Positions 1 through 7,395 of a stretch of 28,518 bases of DNA are shown one piece after another. The stretch lies in assembly GCA_964596685.1 (NCBI GenBank), contig CAZQVA010000022.1:1-28518 (forward strand), given 5' to 3'. Every line of letters begins with the position of its first letter. Position 1 is the stretch's first letter. The notes under the pieces are model-generated. The model saw only the letters and a list, made by a program, of their open reading frames with translations. It searched no databases and had not been told where the DNA came from. The translations under genes and the position numbers were made by a program. The stretch is from CAZQVA01 sp964596685 (lineage in GTDB: Bacteria > Chlamydiota > Chlamydiia > Chlamydiales > VFKH01).

Positions 1-2
1 GT

Positions 3-263
3 AGGGGAGGATTTGCTGAAGATGATTTCTGTCCGTTGGAGTTCGGAGAGTGGCCTGCGGGCTGTAAAAGCTCATTCTTAGAAGGATACGCCTCTATTAG
101 AAAAGTTCCTGATTATAAGCGGATGATGCCTCTTTTGCACTTAAGCAGAGCGGTTGCAGCGGTCGGATTCACTGTTAAAAGAGGAACCTGGGAATCCAGA
201 AACGCAAGACTCTATCAATATCACCGCGATTATATTGAATCGATATTAGATGCGGATAAATAA
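3..263 (+). CDS. C-terminal end of an APH-like phosphotransferase (partial, 5' end outside window)
   Basis: An open frame enters the window from the left edge and ends at the TAA at 261-263, so only about 86 C-terminal residues are visible and the start lies upstream. The visible part (FLEGYASIRKVPDYKRMMPL, then GFTVKRGTWESRN and a final YQYHRDYIESIL) resembles the helical C-terminal lobe of the aminoglycoside/choline phosphotransferase (APH) superfamily, where an FxxGY segment is followed by helices packing on the catalytic core. The catalytic HGD and DxD motifs of this family would lie upstream and cannot be checked. An internal TTG at 36 is not a convincing start, since the frame is open before it and the family resemblance continues. 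The substrate cannot be inferred; such proteins may act on aminoglycosides, macrolides or small metabolites. Confidence 0.55.
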   Translation, partial: RGGFAEDDFCPLEFGEWPAGCKSSFLEGYASIRKVPDYKRMMPLLHLSRAVAAVGFTVKRGTWESRNARLYQYHRDYIESILDADK

Positions 264-292
264 TTTTTCGTAAAAAAAGTAAAAGATTAAAT

Positions 293-1240
293 ATGATTAA
301 AAAAATAATAATTTTTTGTTTGTTTGCATTTTCTCTCAATGCACAAGAATCGATCTCAAATCGATATACAGTTGAGCCAATCGCAAAAGATGGTTTTATT
401 CAAATCGAGAATGCTGAAATTTTCTACAGAGCCATTGGAAAAGGAAAGCCATTAATTGTGTTGCATGGGGGCCCAGGACTTACTCAGGACTATCTTTTAC
501 CCCAATTATACAAATTAGCAGAGGATAATTTTGTAATTTTTTACGATCAAAGAGGTTGCGGTCAATCAACAGGTGAAATTAACTCTGGTACAATTAATAT
601 TGAGACATTTGTTGCTGATTTGGATGCAATTCGTGAAGCATTGAATTTTAATACAGTCTCCATCCTTGGACATTCTTGGGGCGGATTCTTAGCTATGCAG
701 TATGCAATTGCCCATCCTGATCATGTAGAAAAGTTAATTCTTTCAAATTCCCTGCCTGCCTCTTCGGAAGAAATCACTCTTTTCTGCCAAGAATGGACAA
801 GGCGCATGTCTCCATATCAAAAAGAATTGGAAGCGATTCATCAAACTCTTGAATTTGTCGAAGGAAACCCGGCAATAATGGAAAAAATGTATCGGATAAT
901 TTTTAAAACATACTGCTATAACCCAAACAGTGCAGACTTGCTAAGCCTTTATATGTCGCCTACTGCTTCAATTAACGGAGCAAAAGTCTATGAAAATTTT
1001 CGCCTTAATATTTTTGAAAAATCGTTTAACCTACACGAATCCCTTAAGTCTTTACAAATCCCAACTTTGGTTTTACATGGTGATACGGACCCAATTCCTC
1101 CAATAACTGCTCAAAAAATTCATGAGAGCATTGAAAATTCAGAATATGTATTAATGAAAGATTGTGGGCATTTTCCTTATGTTGAAGATCAGGATATGTA
1201 CTTTAAACAATTAAAAACATTTTTAATTAAAGATCTCTAA
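293..1240 (+). CDS. Secreted alpha/beta hydrolase, proline iminopeptidase-like (peptidase family S33)
   Basis: This 315-residue protein has the complete layout of an S33 proline iminopeptidase-type hydrolase. An N-terminal Lys pair and hydrophobic stretch (residues 3-16, ending LNAQES) look like a signal peptide, so export is likely. The oxyanion motif HGGPG is at 58-62, DQRGCGQS at 85-92 and the nucleophile elbow GHSWGG at 126-131 (Ser128). Asp266 in GDTDP and His293 in CGHFPYVE complete the expected triad. The family removes N-terminal proline from peptides or hydrolyses related amides and esters; the real substrate is unknown. The gene is visibly more AT-rich than the ABC-F gene after it, which may mean a separate origin. 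The ribosome binding site is weak. An ester- or amide-cleaving role outside proline peptides is equally possible. Confidence 0.82.
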   Translation: MIKKIIIFCLFAFSLNAQESISNRYTVEPIAKDGFIQIENAEIFYRAIGKGKPLIVLHGGPGLTQDYLLPQLYKLAEDNFVIFYDQRGCGQSTGEINSGTINIETFVADLDAIREALNFNTVSILGHSWGGFLAMQYAIAHPDHVEKLILSNSLPASSEEITLFCQEWTRRMSPYQKELEAIHQTLEFVEGNPAIMEKMYRIIFKTYCYNPNSADLLSLYMSPTASINGAKVYENFRLNIFEKSFNLHESLKSLQIPTLVLHGDTDPIPPITAQKIHESIENSEYVLMKDCGHFPYVEDQDMYFKQLKTFLIKDL

Positions 1241-1414
1241 AAACCCTTTGTCACTCAACTTGAATCCTTTATCCGTTTTAAGAGATTGTTGAGTGGTACT
1301 ATGCCTTATCCTAGCTTCATGCTGATAGGCTCAGGACTACCTCGACGCTAGCCGTTTTTTAACCTTGGCGCAGCCAGTCTTGCCGTTAGTCGAGCCTTAA
1401 ACCATCAAAATTTA

Positions 1415-1443
1415 TTGAAATCGTTCGAAACCTATGATAGAAT
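1415..1443 (+). promoter_or_regulatory. Sigma-70-type promoter for the ABC-F gene
   Basis: TTGAAA at 1415-1420 and TAGAAT at 1438-1443 are separated by exactly 17 bases, with 5 of 6 consensus matches in the -10 box. The predicted transcript would begin near 1450 and give a leader of roughly 90 bases before the ATG at 1538. The prediction is from sequence only. Confidence 0.5.
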
Positions 1444-1479
1444 AGAGGAATATTCATCCTAATTAAGGAGCCTGGTCCA

Positions 1480-1491
1480 GTGAAAATTTAA
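1480..1491 (+). CDS. Three-codon leader ORF (GTG AAA ATT TAA) upstream of the ABC-F gene
   Basis: A strong Shine-Dalgarno AAGGAG at 1465-1470 stands 9 bases before GTG AAA ATT TAA, which would encode only Met-Lys-Ile. Nothing else nearby uses this ribosome binding site. The stop codon is also the first three bases of the left arm of a hairpin that covers the ABC-F ribosome binding site. Tiny leader ORFs placed this way are known from antibiotic-inducible resistance genes, including ABC-F genes, where a stalled ribosome changes the leader structure. Function here is inferred. Confidence 0.45.
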   Translation: MKI

Positions 1492-1538
1492 GTTTGAATC
1501 CAATCTGTTAGCTAAAACAAACCCAAGGATCAAACTTA
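1489..1538 (+). promoter_or_regulatory. Hairpin sequestering the ABC-F ribosome binding site (candidate translational attenuator)
   Basis: Bases 1489-1501 (TAAGTTTGAATCC) pair with 1527-1538 (GGATCAAACTTA) to give 12 base pairs with a single bulged A at 1498 and a 25-base loop. The right arm contains GGA of the ABC-F Shine-Dalgarno (AAGGA, 1525-1529) and the first base of its ATG (1538). The left arm starts on the stop codon of the three-codon leader ORF. A ribosome paused on the leader ORF would mask the left arm and free the site. The pairing is seen in the sequence; the regulatory reading is inference. Confidence 0.55.
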
Positions 1539-3124
1539 TGTCTCGGCTCTTTATACAATTTTCACATCTTTTTAAATCTTTCGGCTCTTTTCCCCTCTTC
1601 GAGGACATCTCTCTTTCAATCAATGAAGGCGACGTTTTTGCTCTGATTGGGGAGAACGGCTCCGGGAAAACAACGCTTCTTCAACTTCTGGCTGGAACAG
1701 TACAAGCCGATTCAGGCAGATTAAGCAAAGCATCCAACCTTTCGATCGGATTCCTCCAGCAAGAAATCATCTTGCCTGATTCTTCAGTTTCTGTGAGGGA
1801 ATTCATAGAGGGAAGCTCTCTGTCCGACCTCGAAAAAGAAATGGGCGCCTGCCTCGAAGACCCAAACCGTTTATCGGAATGGGCTGAACTGCATGAAAAA
1901 TATGAACGCTTAGGCGGATACCGCCGGGCCCCGATTGAACAAGTACTGCGCGGGTTGAAGATCGAAAGCAGCCTTCTTGACCTATCCATGTCGCGCTTAA
2001 GCAGCGGACAGCGTGTGCGTGCAGCTCTCGCTAAAGCTTTGATTGAAAATCCGGATCTTCTGCTCTTGGATGAACCTACCAATCATCTTGATCAGGAGAT
2101 GATTCAATGGCTGGAAGAAGCCTTGAAGCAAAGAGCGGGAGCATGCGTAATCGTCTCGCATGACCGCAAGTTTCTGAACGCATCCTGCAACCGCCTTATT
2201 GAAATCAAAAATGGAAAACTTGCCTGCTATGGCGGGAGCTATGATTTTTACCTGGAAGAGCAGGAGAGGATTCTGGAAAGGCAACTGAAAGCTTATGAAG
2301 CTCAGGAAGAAGAAAGAGCGGACCTAAAGCAAAAACTCAAGGCAATCACCTTCTCCAAAGGCAAGGCGCCTCCGCCTAAAGACCGCGATATCATGGTCTA
2401 TGACAAAAGAGGGGAGAAGCATCAGAAGTCTCTGCAGCACAAACTCGATGCAATGAAAGGGCGCCTTGAAGAAATCGAGTCCAATCTTCTCTCCAACCCA
2501 AAGCCGAAAAGCATCAAGGGCCTGAAATTTGCCGAATCACCGTTAGCATCCTCCGTTGCAATTGAACTAGACCATGCAAGCAAGGCGTATGGAAATAAAA
2601 TCTTGTTTTCCGGATTTTGCAAGACCATCTGCAGAGGAGACAGAATTCTTATCACAGGCTCGAATGGATGCGGAAAAACAACCCTTCTAAAGGCAATTGC
2701 CGGCAATCTCCCCCTGGATAAAGGGAGCATCCGCAGGGCACCTACTTTAAAAATAGCTTTCCTGGACCAGGAGGTCGAACTGCTGCCTATGGATCAAACG
2801 CCGCTGCAGTACTTTGAGAGCAAATACCAGCTCTCTGAAGAGGAATTAAGACGCGAGCTTCATAAAGCAGCTTTAGGAGGAACCGATTTGCTGAGGCGTT
2901 CATTTTCCACGCTGAGCACAGGGCAGCGCAAGAGAATGATGCTGCTGGCGCTTGTGCTTGAAAAACCAAATGTCCTCTTATTAGACGAGCCGACTAACCA
3001 TCTCGACTTCATGACCTTGGAGGCATTTGAAAGGGCTCTTTTGAATTTTGAAGGGGCTATTGTAGCTGTATCGCATGACCCCACTTTTATTGAAAAAATC
3101 GCTACCCAGGAATGGAGGCTTTGA
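1538..3124 (+). CDS. ABC-F family ATPase (ribosome-associated translation factor or antibiotic-protection protein)
   Basis: The 528 residues contain two ABC ATPase domains and no membrane segments, the hallmark of ABC-F proteins, which bind the ribosomal E site rather than transport. Domain 1 has Walker A GENGSGKT at 38-45, signature LSSGQ at 155-159 and Walker B LLLLDEPTNHLD with catalytic Glu180. Domain 2 has GSNGCGKT at 374-381, LSTGQ at 459-463 and LLLDEPTNHLD at 480-490 with Glu484. The charged helical linker between them (about 235-340) corresponds to the P-site tRNA interaction motif. AAGGA at 1525-1529 stands 8 bases before the ATG. The leader carries a mini-ORF and an RBS-masking hairpin, which fits inducible control by a ribosome-targeting compound. 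I cannot assign a subfamily such as Uup, EttA or an antibiotic-resistance class without an alignment. Confidence 0.9.
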   Translation: MSRLFIQFSHLFKSFGSFPLFEDISLSINEGDVFALIGENGSGKTTLLQLLAGTVQADSGRLSKASNLSIGFLQQEIILPDSSVSVREFIEGSSLSDLEKEMGACLEDPNRLSEWAELHEKYERLGGYRRAPIEQVLRGLKIESSLLDLSMSRLSSGQRVRAALAKALIENPDLLLLDEPTNHLDQEMIQWLEEALKQRAGACVIVSHDRKFLNASCNRLIEIKNGKLACYGGSYDFYLEEQERILERQLKAYEAQEEERADLKQKLKAITFSKGKAPPPKDRDIMVYDKRGEKHQKSLQHKLDAMKGRLEEIESNLLSNPKPKSIKGLKFAESPLASSVAIELDHASKAYGNKILFSGFCKTICRGDRILITGSNGCGKTTLLKAIAGNLPLDKGSIRRAPTLKIAFLDQEVELLPMDQTPLQYFESKYQLSEEELRRELHKAALGGTDLLRRSFSTLSTGQRKRMMLLALVLEKPNVLLLDEPTNHLDFMTLEAFERALLNFEGAIVAVSHDPTFIEKIATQEWRL

Positions 3125-3139
3125 ATCTGCATATTGGTA

Positions 3140-4333
3140 TTATGATTGAGTCCGAAGATTAAGGAAATATGCAGCTGCGTTTTCAGATTCCTGAACAGCC
3201 ATTTTCGCTCTGGCAAACATCTCCCTTTCATACTGCTCTATCAATTTCGGCCAATCAATAGGATGTGGCGAAGCTGATAACAGCGACGATAGCACTCTTG
3301 CATCTTCAAGCACATTATTTCCTCCCAGGCCTTTTTCTGTTGGCATAGCGTGAGCTGCATCACCCAAAAGAGTTACTCTGCCCGTTGAAACTAGAGGGAA
3401 CTGGTCTGAATCAGGAAATTGAGTAGTACGGACAAGCCATGGCGCCATGATTTCTTTTGCCGGAGTATCATACACCAGCTTTTTCAAATTTTCATGCCAG
3501 GGTTCATTTTCCATCAACCGTTTGCAATGATCCAATATCCGCGTGCGACATTCCAATCTTTGATCAAACTGATACCAAAGAGCATTGCGGTCTTCTATTT
3601 CTTCAGAAAATGCCCAGAAAACTGTAGGGCGTCTGTCAGCACGCTCTGAAAAACACACTCCCATATAGTGAGAATGCGGACCAAGAAAACGAACCAATCC
3701 TGATTTGTTTAGAGGTAGTAGTTGGTCCCATTCAGCCGTACGATCAATTTGTCCTCCAAAGATAGCACGATTGCTATCAACAACCTTTGGAATTGATCCA
3801 AGGCTATTTCCGTACTTTGACGGTAAAAGTTCCCTTACAATTGATCCACTGCCATCGCATCCAACAAGTAAATCTCCAATGGCACATGATCCATCCTCAA
3901 AATGGGCAATTACTTGGTCGTTCTTATCTTCAAACGTGACAAGACGCTTGTTCCACTGAATATTAACACCTTCCTGTAAAAGGCTCCTCAATTCTGAACG
4001 AAGAAATTGCACAGCCGCATCCTGGCCTTGTGGAACAGTAAAAAAGGGTTCCATTTTCTCATTGGCGCAGGTAAATCCATCCCCTACATCTCTAACTTTT
4101 GCTGTTGATAGGCGACGCATTTTTTCAGGGGTTAATAATGCAGCCAATGCATGCATACCCAATGAACGAATCGAAATTCGATACCCTTGGGCTCTACTTA
4201 AAGGGCTCTCATCTCTCTCGAAAACTGTAACCTCGAATCCCACCTTTATAAGTCCTTGAGCCAAAGCCAACCCTCCAAGCCCAGCGCCAATGATTAGTAT
4301 TTGATTTTTCGTTTTACTTATCTTTTTCATCAT
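3140..4333 (-). CDS. FAD-dependent monooxygenase (PHBH/TetX-type flavoprotein)
   Basis: This 397-residue protein is a group A flavin monooxygenase by motif. The Rossmann dinucleotide fold starts with IIGAGLGGLALAQGL (GxGxxG at 16-21) and ends its second strand with Glu39-Arg40, which binds the ADP ribose. The second FAD motif GDAAHAMP lies at 324-331 (Asp325), followed by GLGGNNVLEDA. A DG motif (VGCDGSGSIVR) is present in the middle. The family hydroxylates aromatic or polyketide-like substrates with NAD(P)H and O2, and includes antibiotic-inactivating members such as TetX. The start overlaps the PadR gene end by 20 bases, so the two are almost certainly one transcript and the repressor probably responds to the enzyme's substrate. 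The substrate itself cannot be read from sequence. Two consecutive ATGs (4333 and 4330) are equally good starts. Confidence 0.85.
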   Translation of the reverse strand: MMKKISKTKNQILIIGAGLGGLALAQGLIKVGFEVTVFERDESPLSRAQGYRISIRSLGMHALAALLTPEKMRRLSTAKVRDVGDGFTCANEKMEPFFTVPQGQDAAVQFLRSELRSLLQEGVNIQWNKRLVTFEDKNDQVIAHFEDGSCAIGDLLVGCDGSGSIVRELLPSKYGNSLGSIPKVVDSNRAIFGGQIDRTAEWDQLLPLNKSGLVRFLGPHSHYMGVCFSERADRRPTVFWAFSEEIEDRNALWYQFDQRLECRTRILDHCKRLMENEPWHENLKKLVYDTPAKEIMAPWLVRTTQFPDSDQFPLVSTGRVTLLGDAAHAMPTEKGLGGNNVLEDARVLSSLLSASPHPIDWPKLIEQYEREMFARAKMAVQESENAAAYFLNLRTQS

Positions 4334-4835
4334 TCAACCAATGAATTTCTGATTTAAGAAGAGCGATTCCATACCTCAACGCCTTGAGACGAATCATCTT
4401 ACGAGGCGAATCAGCTATACCCTCCAATCTCTCTTCGATTTTTTTGTATTCTTCATGCCTCTTTTTAACTTTTTCTAATCTTTCTTGAAACAACCGCACT
4501 ATCTCCTTTCGATTGGTAACAAAAAAGAGTTTAAGCAAAAATTCATTACGTGGGGTTTCTTCACTCGTTGGAGCCTCAAGCCAAGCTCGAAACTCCTCTT
4601 GTCCCACTTCTGTGATGGAAAAAACCTCTTTCATTTTCTTTCCTACATAAGCAATCTCAGATAGCACCTTGCCTTCTTTTGCCAGAACTTTCAGCATCGG
4701 ATAAATTGTCGAATCTGATTCTCTCCAGAAATAGACTGTTGATCGACCCATAAGGGATTTGATCTCATATCCTGTGGCTGGCTCTTCACGAAGTACACCC
4801 AAAATCGCATATCTTGTTTTATTAACTAATCGCAT
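4314..4835 (-). CDS. PadR family transcriptional regulator
   Basis: This is a 173-residue PadR-type repressor. The N-terminal winged helix carries RYAILGVL (8-15), TGYEIKSLM (21-29) and STIYPMLKVLAKEGKV (42-57), the typical recognition-helix and wing region. The C-terminal half is a charged helical region (KLFFVTNRKEIVRLFQERLE and on) like the PadR dimerisation domain. PadR proteins are usually dimeric repressors that let go on binding small phenolics or antibiotics. The gene is first in a two-gene transcript with the FAD monooxygenase and stands directly behind a 19-base palindrome, so autorepression of the pair is likely. The inducer is unknown. Confidence 0.9.
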   Translation of the reverse strand: MRLVNKTRYAILGVLREEPATGYEIKSLMGRSTVYFWRESDSTIYPMLKVLAKEGKVLSEIAYVGKKMKEVFSITEVGQEEFRAWLEAPTSEETPRNEFLLKLFFVTNRKEIVRLFQERLEKVKKRHEEYKKIEERLEGIADSPRKMIRLKALRYGIALLKSEIHWLNDEKDK

Positions 4836-4840
4836 AAAAA

Positions 4841-4859
4841 ATACCTAGTTACTGGGTAT
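4841..4859 (-). promoter_or_regulatory. Palindromic operator for the PadR gene
   Basis: ATACCTAGTTACTGGGTAT is a 19-base inverted repeat centred on 4850, with a single mismatched pair and a central base. It lies 5 bases from the PadR start codon and includes the only Shine-Dalgarno-like AGG. Its upstream end overlaps the predicted -10 box. PadR proteins are known to bind palindromes at their own promoters, so this is the obvious autoregulatory site. Binding is inferred. Confidence 0.65.
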
Positions 4860-4887
4860 TATTGCACAATAGACCTTTTACTGACAA
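4858..4887 (-). promoter_or_regulatory. Promoter of the PadR-monooxygenase operon
   Basis: Read on the minus strand, TTGTCA (4887-4882) and AATAAT (4863-4858) each match consensus at 5 of 6 positions with an 18-base spacer. The -10 box touches the palindrome at 4841-4859, so a bound repressor would block initiation. The leader would be very short. Confidence 0.5.
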
Positions 4888-4943
4888 CCTTAGTGAAAAA
4901 AACTATTGATTGCTGTTAGATTAAAGAAAAGCCTCGAGAACTT

Positions 4944-6710
4944 ATGTCTTCTTTACTTCCTTTTTCACAGGAACCTCCTGCAACTCTCTCTCCACCTCAA
5001 GAGCCTTCGTCTCATCCTTCTGTGCCTACAGAAGGAGATGCTGCTTTAGCACACAAAATTCTCGACTCATCCCCTCTTGCTACGGAGCCAAAGAAACCCT
5101 ACCGGTATAAACTCCCAGATGTTAAACAGGCTGTGCAACAGGCCATGGAAAAGAAACTTTCTCTAGATGCTCCTCAACAACTCAAACAGCGACGCGTTGA
5201 AATTGTGACAGAATTAGGGCACACCATTTTAGAGACAGCGGCTTTCCATGAGGATATCGAAGTAAAGTTAAAAAAGTGCCAGAAGACAATCTCTCTTGTG
5301 AAAGAGGAGATGGGTCGTATGCGCGCAATAGAAGGAGTCAAACCAGCCGCAATTAAGAAAGAGCTGGGACGTCGCTTCATGGAGCCGATTGCCCATCTCC
5401 ATGAGCTCAAAGAGCGCATCTTATCTGTACCGCATAAGAGCCTTGAGATGGCTGCAGCCTTAGGAACCATCGATGCTCTTCTAGAACAGATCGCCCCCGC
5501 AGATGAGCGTCGAGCTCTTGCGCTCCATGCGTTAGACCTCGCGGCAGATATCCCGATCGGCTCTGAGAAAACTACCACCTTTACCGCAAGAGATAGTAGC
5601 CATGCACTCCCCTTCTCTCCAACTGTCGAACGGTATCGCCGAACAATTCAACCAGTCTACCTACACCACCACTTCTTGCCACTAGCTCAAGGTATTAATA
5701 AGACCGCTCAGATCAGGTTGGCGGGAATCGAGCAGATCGGCACTGTTGTGGGAGAGATCAATGAGGGGTCATGTGAAGAAGTCGCTCAAAAAATCCAAAA
5801 ACGAGTTCTTGAATACACCTCTTCAACCGATTACAACAGCCTCCACACTGTGACCGACTTTATTGACTTCTTTGAAAAAAGCGGAGGGGGCAAAGAGCTA
5901 GATATTTACCGCCAGTTCGATCCTGAGGCCAATCGGTTGGCCCATCTCCATGGTGCATCTTGTACAGGGCAAGCGTTAGCCCTTTTGGATATTTTGAGAG
6001 AGGAATTTGGGGTGCAAGGACACGCTGTAGTAGAGAGAGACGGCCCATTAGGCCCATCGAAACATACTGCGGCTGTTATCCCCTGTCGAGATGGTCTCAT
6101 TCTTCTAGAGCCATTGTGGATGCAAGATGCGATCAAAATTGTCAAGCCAGACAGCTCTAATGAAAGCGAAGTGCCTGGAGGAGTCCAAACATTTTACGTC
6201 ACAAGTAAGCCAGATGGACGCAGCACGTTGCACAGGAGACAATCTAGGCCGCTTCTAGGAGGTAGATTAGAGCACGAACATTCTGAATACCCCTTATCGA
6301 TTCTTCCCACCGCCCCTGTGATGCTAAAATACATGGTGGATCGGATCGCTTTCCCAATCACTAGAGATATTGATCCTGAACCGGCAATCACCCTGATGGT
6401 GGATATTCACGAGGGACAGGTCACCTTCAAAAAAGGTGAAGGACGCAACGCACTCCGGCGTCAAATCCCTTTTGCCAAGTTCAGTTCAGACGAAGTCCAA
6501 GCAGATCTGGCGACCTTTCTTGCGGGAGGCTTTCTCAAAACTCCGCAGACCCAGATCCGCGCCCAAATTCAAAAAATCATCGACCATCAACAAATCTTAA
6601 AAAATTTAAGCACACAACTACGTGTTCCCATCCCTACTTACCCAACAGACAGAACCGAGGATCCCCTGCTCCTCCACCAAGCGCGTTTGGATGCAATCAA
6701 TGCCGGGTGA
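4944..6710 (+). CDS. Candidate Cys-His-Glu (transglutaminase/papain-like) protein, paralogue of the gene at 8895-10199
   Basis: I do not recognise a named family for this 588-residue protein. The first 50 residues are Pro/Ser/Thr-rich and look unstructured, as in many secreted effectors. Residues 55-210 are mostly charged helix. The region from about 290 to 395 is conserved with the protein at 8895-10199: DYNSLHTVTDFIDFF, then HGASCTGQALALLDIL (Cys340), GHAVVE, KHTAAVIP (His374) and GLILLEP (Glu389). The Cys-to-His spacing of 34 and His-to-Glu spacing of 15 are nearly the same in the paralogue (33 and 15), where Asp replaces Glu. A Cys at the start of a helix followed by His and an acid on adjacent strands is the order seen in transglutaminase-like and arylamine N-acetyltransferase folds, so an acyl-transferring or peptide-cleaving enzyme is plausible. 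No signal peptide or membrane segment is seen. The function is inferred only from motif geometry. Confidence 0.7.
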   Translation: MSSLLPFSQEPPATLSPPQEPSSHPSVPTEGDAALAHKILDSSPLATEPKKPYRYKLPDVKQAVQQAMEKKLSLDAPQQLKQRRVEIVTELGHTILETAAFHEDIEVKLKKCQKTISLVKEEMGRMRAIEGVKPAAIKKELGRRFMEPIAHLHELKERILSVPHKSLEMAAALGTIDALLEQIAPADERRALALHALDLAADIPIGSEKTTTFTARDSSHALPFSPTVERYRRTIQPVYLHHHFLPLAQGINKTAQIRLAGIEQIGTVVGEINEGSCEEVAQKIQKRVLEYTSSTDYNSLHTVTDFIDFFEKSGGGKELDIYRQFDPEANRLAHLHGASCTGQALALLDILREEFGVQGHAVVERDGPLGPSKHTAAVIPCRDGLILLEPLWMQDAIKIVKPDSSNESEVPGGVQTFYVTSKPDGRSTLHRRQSRPLLGGRLEHEHSEYPLSILPTAPVMLKYMVDRIAFPITRDIDPEPAITLMVDIHEGQVTFKKGEGRNALRRQIPFAKFSSDEVQADLATFLAGGFLKTPQTQIRAQIQKIIDHQQILKNLSTQLRVPIPTYPTDRTEDPLLLHQARLDAINAG

Positions 6711-6735
6711 AATACAGAAAAAAGGTCGCTTAACG

Positions 6736-7335
6736 ATGATAAACAGGTCTATACAAATCGTCTTTCTCAATGGACCCTCAAGTAGCGGCAAAACAACCCT
6801 TGCCAAAGCTTTACAGAATGCATTTGAGGAGCCGTTTTTACATGTCGGTATCGATAAAATTATTGGATGGATGCCAGAAAAAATTAATGATTGGACTGGA
6901 GGAGAAGCTCCCCTTGGGTATAGCTGGAAAGCAAGTGTGGATACATCTGGCAACCTAATTCAAGAACTACAAACAGGACCTTATGCTCAAAAGATAAGAA
7001 AAACACTTCAAGAAGTAGTGCTTGCGCTCGCCAAAATGGGTCATTGTATTGTGATTGATGATGTTTCCTTTGGAAAACAAGAGCTTAACGAATGGAAGGA
7101 AATCTTAAAAGACTTCAGAGTTTTATTGGTTGGGGTAAATGCGCCACTTCCCATTCTGGAGCAAAGGGAAAAGGAACGAGGCAATCGCATCGTAGGATCT
7201 GCTAGAGGACAGTTTTTTAAAGTGCATGTTGATACTGTCTATGACTTGGAAATAGATACACACGATGCAAGTGTCAGCGAAAATGTCGAAAAAATCAAAG
7301 CCCTTTCCTTATGCTTTTCTAATCGCAACTACTAA
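6736..7335 (+). CDS. Chloramphenicol phosphotransferase-like P-loop kinase
   Basis: The 199-residue protein (start at ATG 6736, not the upstream in-frame codons that overlap the preceding gene) fits the CPT family, whose Streptomyces member of about 178 residues phosphorylates chloramphenicol. IVFLNGPSSSGKTTLAKAL gives the P-loop at 13-20. LHVGIDKIIGWMP places Asp40 where the family has its proposed general base. Further family landmarks follow: IVIDDVSF, LLVGVNAPLPILEQREKERG and QFFKVHVDTVYDLEIDT. An AAGG lies about 10 bases before the ATG and the preceding gene ends 25 bases upstream, so co-transcription is possible. Many CPT-like proteins in bacteria have no proven antibiotic role; phosphorylation of another small molecule is possible. 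Confidence 0.8.
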   Translation: MINRSIQIVFLNGPSSSGKTTLAKALQNAFEEPFLHVGIDKIIGWMPEKINDWTGGEAPLGYSWKASVDTSGNLIQELQTGPYAQKIRKTLQEVVLALAKMGHCIVIDDVSFGKQELNEWKEILKDFRVLLVGVNAPLPILEQREKERGNRIVGSARGQFFKVHVDTVYDLEIDTHDASVSENVEKIKALSLCFSNRNY

Positions 7336-7345
7336 GCTTGATGCG

Positions 7346-7368
7346 GCCGCCTTGCGAAGCTTGGCGGC
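7346..7368. terminator. GC-rich hairpin between convergent genes (possible bidirectional terminator)
   Basis: GCCGCC at 7346-7351 and GGCGGC at 7363-7368 form a perfect 6-bp GC stem, and the inner GC/GC bases can extend it across an A-A internal loop. It sits between two genes that converge (ends at 7335 and 7396). There is no T-run on either side, so termination is only suggested. Confidence 0.35.
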
Positions 7369-7395
7369 TCCCCTTAGGAGCTCTACAGCAATCCA

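Larger units (their letters stand above)
1241..1537. other. Intergenic region with the ABC-F promoter and leader
   Basis: These 297 bases carry no recognisable protein gene. Shortly after the hydrolase stop there is an 8-bp perfect inverted repeat (CACTCAAC at 1252-1259 and GTTGAGTG at 1288-1295, 28-base loop) without a T-run. It is a weak structure and I do not call it a terminator. The 1320-1400 part shows scattered related words (GGCTC, CTCGAC, GTCGAGCC) and may be debris of a repeat or insertion sequence, but I cannot name it. The right third contains the promoter, mini-ORF and hairpin listed separately. Confidence 0.4.

Noticed and set aside
1252..1295. 8-bp inverted repeat after the hydrolase as a terminator
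   Set aside because: The stem is only moderately stable, has a 28-base loop and is not followed by T residues.
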